From Thermoplasmata archaeon (GTDB taxonomy: Archaea > Thermoplasmatota > Thermoplasmata > Lutacidiplasmatales > UBA184), in contig JASHQF010000146.1 of the NCBI GenBank assembly GCA_030037695.1, positions 1 to 5,104 on the forward strand: 5,104 bases of DNA, given 5' to 3'. The stretch's first letter is position 1. Each line of letters opens with the position of its first letter. The notes beneath the pieces are model-generated. The model saw only the letters and a program-made list of their open reading frames with translations. It was not told the DNA's origin and did not search any database. Both the position numbers and the translations under genes were made by a program. Positions 1-4,585 of this stretch are shown piece after piece.

Positions 1-1549
1 TGATCTGCCGGTCGACGAGGTAGCGGATCACCTTGGTCCGCCGCTGGAACTCCGCGTCCATCTCCTCGGGGCTGTAGTTCTTGAGTTCCATGATCTTGTC
101 AAAGAGGAACGAGTGGCCCTTGAAGACGAACCCGTCGGTCGCCGGGTCCCACTCGTAGACGGTGTTGGTGATCAGCTCGTTCGTCTCGGGCTCGAAGCCG
201 ACGATCTCGAGGACCTGCTTCAGCCGGCGCACGACCCCCTTCTCCGTCCGGGTCTGCAGCTGGATCACGACGTTGTTGAGCGCCGAGAGCAGGATCCGCG
301 GGGTGTTGATCGGAGGGTTCTCGAGGCGGTTCACCATCGACTTCACGCTGTCGGCGTGCATCGTCGAGTAGGTGGTGTGCCCGGTCGCCATCGCCTGGAA
401 CATCGTGTACGTCTCCTTGCCCCGGACCTCCCCCACCACGATGTAGTTCGGCCGCTGCCGCAGGGCCGCCCGCACGAGGTCGAACATGTCGACCTCCCCC
501 GCCGCCTTCCCGTCCGGCCCGCGGTCCCCGGTCCCGCTGCGGGTCGCGCCCGGGATCCAGTTCTCGTGCGGGAGGTTCACCTCCCGCGTGTCCTCGATCG
601 AGACGATCTTCGAGGTCGGCGGGATGAACAGGGCGATCGCGTTGAGCGTGCTCGTCTTGCCCGAGGCGGGGCCGCCGCAGATGATCACCGACTCCCCCTG
701 CTCGGCGGCGAGCCAGAAGTAGGCGACCATCTCCTCGTTCGCGGTCCCCATCGCGACGAGATCGACCGGCGTGAACGGTCGTTCCTTGAACCGTCGGATC
801 GTGAAGCTCGCCCCGCGGGTCGTCACCTCGCGGGCGTACGTCGCCTGGATGCGGTGCCCTTCGGGGGTCGTCCCGTCCAGGATCGGGGCGGAGACGCTGA
901 CCGCCTTCGCGCACCGCTGCCCCAGCATGACGATGAACGAGTTGAGGTCCTCCTCCTTGGCGAAGACGATGTTCGTCTTCACCGACTCGAACTTCGAATG
1001 GAACAGGAACAACGGGACGCCGACCCCGTCGCAGGAGATGTCCTCGACCTCGGGGTCGAGGATCAGGGCGTCGACCGGGCCGTACCCCACGTAGTCGCGG
1101 AGGATGTAGTAGATGATCCGCTCCAGGGAGAGGGGGCTGAGCGGGATGTCCCGCGACCGGAAGTACCCCTCCACCTCCCCGCGGAGGTACGACCGCTTCT
1201 CGGCGGTGGAGAGGACGCCGACGTCCCCGGCCAGGATCTTGCCCATCGTCTCCTTGAGGTGGCCGACGAGCTGCGCCTCGTTGGACGTCAGCTGCGGCTC
1301 GATCACCTCGTAGAGGTACTCCTTGTTCCGGTCGTTGTAGCTCAGGCGGGCGTAGGAGTACGGGGGGTTCACCGCGTGGACCTGGAGCTCCTTGAGCGCC
1401 GGATCGGACAGCGGCGGGATCGCCGTGACGAACGTGCCCGGAAGGTCCTCGGGCGAGGCGGGCGATCGGGGGGCCCCCCGCCGGCGGGAAGGGCCCCCGC
1501 CGGAAGCGCCCCCGCGGGGGACGCGGACGCGCATCGATTCCGTCGCCAT
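1..1549 (-). CDS. Type II/IV secretion system ATPase (GspE/FlaI/TadA-like), 3' end outside window
   Basis: Hexameric motor ATPase expected at the inner face of the membrane, powering assembly or secretion of a pilus-like structure. The 516 visible residues hold an Arg/Gly/Pro-rich low-complexity tail (about 1-38), an N-terminal domain (about 45-260, with the RGASFTIRRF arginine segment at 245-254), and a RecA-like domain. In the latter I see Walker A GGPASGKTS (292-300), the Asp box around IEDTREVNLPHENW (318-331), a Walker B segment IVVGEVRG (370-377) and the His box TGHTTYSTMHADS (389-401). The visible end, near SPEEMDAEFQRRTKVIRYL, resembles the final helices of archaeal homologues, so probably only a few dozen residues are missing. 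The start is fixed: TAG, one CGG codon, then this ATG, with a GGGAGGG stretch ten bases upstream. It follows the pilin-like gene directly and is probably co-transcribed. The family is certain. Whether the machine is an adhesive pilus, a Tad-like system or a secretion device cannot be told without the downstream platform gene. Confidence 0.95.
   Translation of the reverse strand, partial: MATESMRVRVPRGGASGGGPSRRRGAPRSPASPEDLPGTFVTAIPPLSDPALKELQVHAVNPPYSYARLSYNDRNKEYLYEVIEPQLTSNEAQLVGHLKETMGKILAGDVGVLSTAEKRSYLRGEVEGYFRSRDIPLSPLSLERIIYYILRDYVGYGPVDALILDPEVEDISCDGVGVPLFLFHSKFESVKTNIVFAKEEDLNSFIVMLGQRCAKAVSVSAPILDGTTPEGHRIQATYAREVTTRGASFTIRRFKERPFTPVDLVAMGTANEEMVAYFWLAAEQGESVIICGGPASGKTSTLNAIALFIPPTSKIVSIEDTREVNLPHENWIPGATRSGTGDRGPDGKAAGEVDMFDLVRAALRQRPNYIVVGEVRGKETYTMFQAMATGHTTYSTMHADSVKSMVNRLENPPINTPRILLSALNNVVIQLQTRTEKGVVRRLKQVLEIVGFEPETNELITNTVYEWDPATDGFVFKGHSFLFDKIMELKNYSPEEMDAEFQRRTKVIRYLVDRQI
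1468..1520. repeat. G/C-only palindromes and short direct repeat inside the ATPase N-terminal coding region
   Basis: Two perfect 12-bp palindromes, GGGGGGCCCCCC (1468-1479) and CCCCCGCGGGGG (1509-1520), flank a short near-duplicate (GGGCCCCCCGCCGG at 1471-1484 and GGGCCCCCGCCGG at 1491-1503). The stretch lies about 30-80 nt inside the ATPase reading frame and encodes its Gly/Arg/Pro-rich tail. It could fold strongly in the mRNA. It may equally be replication-slippage drift in a part of the protein under weak constraint. Confidence 0.6.
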
Positions 1550-1552
1550 CCG

Positions 1553-2614
1553 CTACAGCCCTCCCACGTTGAGGCCGAGCTGGACCGTCGCCTCGTCGAT
1601 CGAGGCGTACGAGACCTTCGTCACGGTGAGCGTGAGGTCGTAGGTGTACCGGCCCTGGTTGTTGCAGACCCCGGTGGAGTACGGGGTGGCGCCGGTGATG
1701 TTGGTCGACCCGTTGTAGACGGTGAGCGAGAGCGCGCCGCCCGGCTGCGTCGCGTTGACGCTCGCGTTCTTGAAACTGGAGAGGTAGCCGAACCACCCGC
1801 ACAGGTTCAACGTGCCGATCTCGAACGTGAAGGTGAACGGGGCGGCGGAACCGTTGGTGGCGACGAACCGGTCGGCCGACGTCACGGCCTGGGAGGTGAG
1901 CAGCGTGCTCGTCAGGTCCTCGGTCCCTTGCCCGACGAACTCCGAGGAGTTCGCGAACGTCTGGAGGAACGTGTCCCGCACCGTCGTGTTCGACCCGAGC
2001 CGGCTGATCGCGAGGGGAGGCGTCAGCAGCATCACCTCGCGCCCGCCCGGCTGGGACTGGACGAGCGCGTCGTTCTCCAGGAAGAACGTCTCCTGGGTGT
2101 AGTACCGGTTCGGGATCTGGAGCTCGACCGACCCCGGCGCGGCCGAGTTGAGGTAGGGGTGGTTCTGCGTGAGGGTGCCCGAGGACGCCATCGTCGTCCG
2201 CTCGAAGACGCAGTTCTGCGGGGCGTTCGGGAGGCCAGTCGCCGTCGCGAACTGGTCGGGGCAGAACGACGGCAGCAGCGAGAGGGTGGCGCTCGTCGGC
2301 TGGGCGAGCAGCGGGACCCCCTGGGAGCTCATCGTGAACGGCACGGTGTACGTCGCCGGCCCGTCGAGCGCGACCTGGGTGTCGATCCCCGCCTTGAGGG
2401 TCGCGAGCGAGCCTTCGGACTGGGCGGTGAACTGGGCCTCGTTGTCGGTCATCCAGAGCGGCAGGTACTGGGTGAGGAACACCCCGAACAGCGCGAAGAA
2501 GACGAGGAGCGCGAGCAGGGTGCCGATGACGCTCACGACGCCGCGACGGCCCCGCCGGAAACGGACGCGGCGGTACGACCGACGGAACGCTCGCCTCTGC
2601 TGCGCCTGCCGCAT
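1553..2614 (-). CDS. Archaeal type IV pilin-like membrane-anchored surface protein
   Basis: The 353-residue protein begins with a strikingly basic leader (12 Arg in the first 24 residues), then RRG followed by a hydrophobic helix VVSVIGTLLALLVFFALFGVFL (26-47). This is the layout of a class III (prepilin-peptidase) signal with cleavage expected after Gly25, although no Glu is seen at +5. The remainder (about 50-353) is rich in Ser, Thr, Asn and aromatic residues, typical of a secreted beta-rich domain. It has four Cys (118, 135, 272, 317), possibly disulfide-bonded, and seven N-X-S/T sequons clustered at 209-305. It is long for a pilin, so it may be a minor pilin, a tip adhesin or a pseudopilin. 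The ATG is the only usable start: upstream the frame runs to a TAA with no ATG, GTG or TTG between. The secretion ATPase follows after one codon in the same frame, which supports a shared pilus-like machine. I cannot name an exact family. Confidence 0.85.
   Translation of the reverse strand: MRQAQQRRAFRRSYRRVRFRRGRRGVVSVIGTLLALLVFFALFGVFLTQYLPLWMTDNEAQFTAQSEGSLATLKAGIDTQVALDGPATYTVPFTMSSQGVPLLAQPTSATLSLLPSFCPDQFATATGLPNAPQNCVFERTTMASSGTLTQNHPYLNSAAPGSVELQIPNRYYTQETFFLENDALVQSQPGGREVMLLTPPLAISRLGSNTTVRDTFLQTFANSSEFVGQGTEDLTSTLLTSQAVTSADRFVATNGSAAPFTFTFEIGTLNLCGWFGYLSSFKNASVNATQPGGALSLTVYNGSTNITGATPYSTGVCNNQGRYTYDLTLTVTKVSYASIDEATVQLGLNVGGL
1559..1565 (-). promoter_or_regulatory. Candidate ribosome binding site of the ATPase gene
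   Basis: On the minus strand this reads GGGAGGG, ten bases before the ATG at 1549, and lies inside the last codons of the upstream pilin-like gene. It matches the anti-Shine-Dalgarno core, although the spacing is slightly long. Together with the 3-bp gap between the genes it suggests translational coupling. Confidence 0.5.
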
Positions 2615-2658
2615 CCTGGAAATGCTCCGCGCCGGCGACCGGAGCAGGCGAACTTAGG

Positions 2659-2669
2659 CCGGGTCCCGG
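2659..2669. repeat. 11-bp perfect palindrome abutting the shared TATA box
   Basis: CCGGG-T-CCCGG is a 5-1-5 perfect inverted repeat ending one base before the TATA-like element at 2670. For the minus-strand pilin promoter it falls between the TATA box and the expected transcription start, a classical position for a repressor site. In G+C-rich DNA an 11-bp palindrome can occur by chance. Confidence 0.4.
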
Positions 2670-2677
2670 TATAAATA
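2670..2677. promoter_or_regulatory. TATA box in the divergent pilin / ACT-protein intergenic region
   Basis: TATAAATA on the plus strand is TATTTATA on the minus strand, a conspicuous A/T island in G+C-rich DNA. Read leftwards, it would start transcription near 2645-2652, leaving a leader of about 30-40 nt for the pilin gene that includes a GGAG 10 nt before its ATG. Read rightwards, it would start near 2700, upstream of the ACT-protein ATG. The minus-strand TTTATA form matches the archaeal consensus well, so I favour the pilin operon as its main client; use in both directions is possible. Confidence 0.7.
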
Positions 2678-2680
2678 CGT

Positions 2681-2701
2681 GCGTCGGCTCATCGCCGACG
2701 C
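2681..2701. repeat. Perfect 8-bp inverted repeat, candidate operator or leader hairpin
   Basis: GCGTCGGC (2681-2688), a 5-nt spacer TCATC, then GCCGACGC (2694-2701). The arms are perfectly complementary. The element sits just downstream of the TATA box at 2670 in the plus direction, around the expected start site of a rightward transcript, and just upstream of that box for the leftward pilin promoter. A dimeric regulator bound here could control both directions; in RNA it would form a stem-loop. Confidence 0.55.
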
Positions 2702-2711
2702 GGGCGTCGAA

Positions 2712-2718
2712 CGTATAG
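2712..2718 (+). promoter_or_regulatory. Second TATA-like element, proximal to the ACT-protein ATG
   Basis: CGTATAG, preceded by CGAA (a possible BRE), is centred about 29 bp before the ATG at 2745. That spacing would give a leaderless transcript, which agrees with the absence of any Shine-Dalgarno-like sequence before this ATG. The match is weaker than that of the box at 2670. Confidence 0.4.
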
Positions 2719-2744
2719 TCCGCGCCGTGCTCGCTCGACCTCGG

Positions 2745-3233
2745 ATGGTCCTGCGCGAGATCTCGCTCGTCCTGCCGAACCGCCCCGGCACCCTCGCCGG
2801 CGTCGCGCGCGCCCTCGCCAAGGAGCGGATCAATCTCGCCGCGATCAGCCTCGATTCCTCCGCCGGCGACGGCCGGGTCCGCCTGATCGTCAGCGACCCG
2901 GACCGCGCCGTCGCGCTCCTGTCGGGCGCGGGGTACGACCCCGAGCTCCGGGAGATGCTCGCGGTGCGCCTCGAGGACCGGGCGGGGAGCTTCCTCCGCG
3001 TCCTCGAGGTCCTCGCCCGGGAGAAGGTCAACCTCCTCAGCGTCGCGCTGCTCGTCGCCCGCGAGGGGAACCAGCCGCTCGTCGCGCTCTCGGCGAGCGA
3101 TCCGGCCCGGGCCCGACGGATCCTGCAACGGGCGGGGTTCGTGAGCCGAGCCGCCGAGGGCCTCGTGCGCAAGGGGGACCTCCTCGCGGAAGCGTCCTCG
3201 ATCCCGGGCGAGTCGGTCGGCCTCCTCCTCTAA
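2745..3233 (+). CDS. Tandem ACT-domain protein (putative amino-acid-binding regulator)
   Basis: The 162-residue protein consists almost entirely of two ACT-like units. The first (about 4-66) has the hallmark N-R-P-G turn (12-15), then LAGVARALAKERINLAAISL and a RVRLIVSDPDRAVALLSGAGY tail. The second (about 72-133) repeats the plan with EDRAGSFLRVLEVLAREKVNLLSV, where the usual P-G is replaced by A-G. ACT units bind small ligands, usually amino acids, at dimer interfaces. Free-standing tandem forms (the COG4747-type arrangement) are thought to sense or regulate amino-acid metabolism, but the ligand cannot be read from this sequence. I chose ATG 2745: the frame is open from GTG 2679, but that codon abuts a TATA box, and the ACT fold begins just after Met 2745. 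GTG 2727 is a weaker alternative. There is no DNA-binding domain or catalytic domain. The gene is divergent from the pilin gene, with tRNA-Gly 51 bp downstream. Confidence 0.88.
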   Translation: MVLREISLVLPNRPGTLAGVARALAKERINLAAISLDSSAGDGRVRLIVSDPDRAVALLSGAGYDPELREMLAVRLEDRAGSFLRVLEVLAREKVNLLSVALLVAREGNQPLVALSASDPARARRILQRAGFVSRAAEGLVRKGDLLAEASSIPGESVGLLL

Positions 3234-3240
3234 AGGGCCG

Positions 3241-3265
3241 TCTCCGGAGAAACGGTAAGTACCGT
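3241..3265 (+). promoter_or_regulatory. Palindromic upstream region and candidate promoter of tRNA-Gly
   Basis: Two perfect inverted repeats lie back to back: TCTCCGGAGA (3241-3250) and ACGGTA-AG-TACCGT (3252-3265). The centre of the second, GTAAGTAC, lies about 27 bp before the mature tRNA 5' end at 3285, exactly where an archaeal TATA box belongs, and GAGAAA just upstream could serve as a BRE. The TATA match itself is poor. The first palindrome begins only 7 bp after the stop of the ACT gene and could also act in its 3' end formation. Confidence 0.5.
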
Positions 3266-3284
3266 GCCCCCTCGGTGGGACCGC

Positions 3285-3356
3285 GCGGTTGTGGTCTAGT
3301 GGTTAGGACGGTAGCTTCCCAAGCTACCTACTCGGGTTCGAATCCCGACAACCGCA
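3285..3356 (+). tRNA. tRNA-Gly (CCC anticodon)
   Basis: A complete 72-nt cloverleaf. The acceptor GCGGTTG pairs with CAACCGC (3349-3355) and is followed by discriminator A at 3356. The D stem is GTCT/GGAC, with a wobble at its last pair. The anticodon stem GTAGC/GCTAC closes the loop TTCCCAA, giving anticodon CCC (3318-3320), which reads GGG. The variable loop is four bases and the T arm is TCGGG-TTCGAAT-CCCGA. There is no intron and no encoded CCA, so CCA must be added enzymatically. A GGG-reading glycine tRNA suits the strong G+C codon bias of this genome. Confidence 0.97.
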
Positions 3357-3560
3357 TCCCGAGCGCTTTCACCCGGGCCCGCACGCCGCGCCGGCGGTCC
3401 GTCGGCGGGCCGCTCGGGAGCGGCCCCAGGCATCCTCGATCCGGGGAGCGGACCGCCCGACCCTCCCGAACCTCCTCGCGCGCGGCTGAGCGTGCGGTCG
3501 GGGGTCCGGGCCAGGCGCCCGACGGGCGTAAGAAGGTCTCGTTCTCTCCGTGACCCCCGG
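3357..3560. other. Noncoding G+C-rich spacer with a strong hairpin
   Basis: These 204 bp between tRNA-Gly and the hydrolase hold no convincing gene; the frames crossing them are extensions or shadows. The clearest structure is a perfect 8-bp hairpin, GGGCCGCT-CGGG-AGCGGCCC (3407-3426), about 50 bp after the tRNA. No T-rich run follows, so it is not an obvious terminator. A short CTTTC at 3365-3369 is the only pyrimidine-T stretch near the tRNA 3' end. A small RNA cannot be excluded. Confidence 0.5.
3528..3533 (+). promoter_or_regulatory. Weak TATA-like element before the hydrolase gene
   Basis: GTAAGA interrupts a long G/C stretch and is centred about 30 bp before the ATG at 3561, which would fit leaderless transcription. 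No Shine-Dalgarno-like sequence lies between them. The match to the archaeal TATA consensus is poor, and the call rests mainly on position. Confidence 0.3.
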
Positions 3561-4322
3561 ATGTGCCACTCGGAGCGCTCCCTGGCGCCGTACCCTCCCG
3601 TCCGGGGGGCGTTGGGGGCCGTCGGGGATCTCGAGCTGACGGCGCGGGACGGCACCCGCTTCGCCGCGTACCGGGCGGAGCCCGCCCTGCCCACCGGCCG
3701 CGGCATCGTGATCCTCCCGGACGTGCGGGGCCTCCACCCGTTCTACAAGGACCTCGCCGCGCGATTTGCCGAGGCAGGTCTGGTCGCGATCGCGATGGAT
3801 TACTACGGCCGGACCGCACCGGCCGGGGAACGTAACGATGCGTTCGACTACAAACCCCACCTCGAGCGGACGACGCCCGAGTCGATCGCCGAGGACGCGC
3901 GGGCGTGCGTCGACGATCTCCGGCGCCACCTCCGCGGGACGAGCCCGGCCGTCTATTCGGTCGGGTTCTGCTTCGGGGGAGCGAGCTCCTGGCGCCTTTC
4001 GGGCGAGGGGCTCGGCCTCGCCGGGTGCATCGGATTCTACGGCGGACAGCCGATGCGGCGGGCCGGGCCCGCGATCCCCCGCATGACGGCCCCGATCCTG
4101 ATGCTCCTCGCGGGCAACGACGCGACCCCGAAGGCGGAGTTCGAGGAGTTCGCCCAGCGGGTGCGGGAGCAGGGCGTCGAGGTCCAGGCCATGACGTACG
4201 ACGGCGCCCCGCACAGCTTCTTCGATCGGACCTCGGCCGAGCACGCGGCCGCGTGCACGGACGCCTGGCACCGGATGCTCGCCTTCACCGAGCGGAACAT
4301 CCCGCCTCCGCCGCGGCGCTAG
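3561..4322 (+). CDS. Dienelactone hydrolase family protein (alpha/beta hydrolase)
   Basis: This is a 253-residue cytoplasmic alpha/beta hydrolase. Numbered from ATG 3561, the catalytic triad of the family is visible: nucleophile Cys137 in G-F-C-F-G-G, Asp187 in LLAGNDATPK and His218 in GAPHSFFDR. An early strand/loop VILPDVRGL (about 50-58) supplies Asp54 where the Pseudomonas chlorocatechol enzyme has a Glu (E36). Family members hydrolyse dienelactones in aromatic-ring degradation, but many act on other esters or lactones, so the substrate here is unknown. The frame is open back to GTG 3492, but those 23 codons are Arg-rich and spacer-like. From memory, related proteins from actinobacteria and other high-G+C organisms begin with MCH and a short Pro-rich stretch, like the MCHSERSLAPYPP seen here, which supports ATG 3561. 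It has no co-directional neighbour within 200 bp and ends 29 bp before a convergent tRNA, so it is probably monocistronic. Acquisition from bacteria is possible. Confidence 0.9.
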   Translation: MCHSERSLAPYPPVRGALGAVGDLELTARDGTRFAAYRAEPALPTGRGIVILPDVRGLHPFYKDLAARFAEAGLVAIAMDYYGRTAPAGERNDAFDYKPHLERTTPESIAEDARACVDDLRRHLRGTSPAVYSVGFCFGGASSWRLSGEGLGLAGCIGFYGGQPMRRAGPAIPRMTAPILMLLAGNDATPKAEFEEFAQRVREQGVEVQAMTYDGAPHSFFDRTSAEHAAACTDAWHRMLAFTERNIPPPPRR

Positions 4323-4351
4323 GTCGGCCCGGCGCCGCCCGCCCCCTCAGG

Positions 4352-4459
4352 TCCCGGCTGCCTGACTCGAACAGGCGACCTGAGGATCTCTACGGGGGCC
4401 GCCGGGGATGCCGGCAGTCTCGCCTACAGTCCCCCGCTCTACCACTGAGCTAAGCCGGG
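4352..4459 (-). tRNA. tRNA-Tyr (GTA anticodon), with intron
   Basis: Exon 1 is 4459-4424 and exon 2 is 4387-4352; spliced, they give a 72-nt cloverleaf. The acceptor CCCGGCT pairs with AGCCGGG, followed by discriminator A at 4352. C1-G72 is the archaeal/eukaryotic tyrosine identity pair. The D arm is GCTC-AGTGGTA-GAGC. The anticodon stem GGGGA pairs with TCCTC (one G-U pair) around the loop CTGTAGA, with anticodon GTA at plus-strand positions 4425-4427. The variable loop is AGGTC and the T arm GCCTG-TTCGAGT-CAGGC. No CCA is encoded. The gene converges on the hydrolase gene, with a 29-bp gap, and has its own promoter. Confidence 0.96.
4388..4423 (-). other. 36-nt tRNA intron at position 37/38
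   Basis: The insertion lies between G37 and A38 of tRNA-Tyr, the canonical archaeal site, and would be removed by the splicing endonuclease. A four-pair central helix can form between CTGT (positions 32-35) and GTAG near the intron end (two G-U pairs), leaving three-base bulges AG^G and AG^A, as in a bulge-helix-bulge motif. The intron also has its own hairpin: seven pairs with a CATCC loop (4399-4417). The helix that should flank the 5' bulge on the intron side does not pair cleanly. The junction could shift by one base without changing the mature tRNA. Confidence 0.88.
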
Positions 4460-4483
4460 ACACCCGACGGACGCCGTTCTAGG

Positions 4484-4489
4484 TATAAA
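4484..4489 (-). promoter_or_regulatory. TATA box of tRNA-Tyr
   Basis: On the minus strand the element reads TTTATA within GGGTTTATACC. It is centred about 27 bp before the 5' end of the tRNA at 4459, the expected archaeal spacing. It is one of the few A/T-rich stretches in the window. Confidence 0.85.
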
Positions 4490-4554
4490 CCCTCGCGCGC
4501 CGGCGTGGGCCGCCCGTCTCCCCGCCGGAGCCGTGGCAGGATCTTCGGAGGCGG

Positions 4555-4571
4555 CCGGGCTCGCACCCCGG
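4555..4571 (-). repeat. Short hairpin just after the adenylate kinase stop
   Basis: CCGGG and CCCGG flank a 7-nt loop, beginning about 15 nt after the adk stop codon in the direction of transcription. It could stabilise or mark the 3' end of that mRNA, but no T-run follows. The rest of the 126-bp spacer (4460-4585) holds the tRNA-Tyr promoter and nothing else I can identify. Confidence 0.35.
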
Positions 4572-4585
4572 ACCGGCGGGCTCGG

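Noticed and set aside
113..2674. A roughly 853-codon open frame on the plus strand
   Set aside because: It is antisense to both the ATPase and the pilin gene, low in complexity (Arg, Val, Asp, Gly, His) and without domains. Stop codons are simply rare at this base composition.
99..3128. A roughly 1009-codon open frame on the minus strand
   Set aside because: It overlaps the ATPase and pilin genes in another frame and runs antisense through the ACT gene. Its product is a monotonous Arg/Pro/Gly/Asp/His mixture with no recognisable motif, as expected for an off-frame reading of G+C-rich codons.
2654..3172. A 172-codon minus-strand frame opposite the ACT gene
   Set aside because: The product is almost only Arg, Ser, Ala and Thr. 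The plus-strand frame shows a clear ACT pattern instead.
3492..3560. Upstream extension of the hydrolase from GTG 3492
   Set aside because: The added 23 residues are Arg-rich and spacer-like, and ATG 3561 gives the expected family length and N-terminus.
3369..4271. A 300-codon minus-strand frame opposite the hydrolase
   Set aside because: The complete hydrolase with its catalytic triad is on the other strand, and the antisense product has no coherent hydrophobic core or motif.
4555..4571. A tRNA T-arm-like stem-loop on the minus strand after adk
   Set aside because: The 5-7-5 geometry fits, but the loop lacks the TTCGA core, and a full tRNA would have to reach into the adk coding region. 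No acceptor or anticodon arm could be matched.
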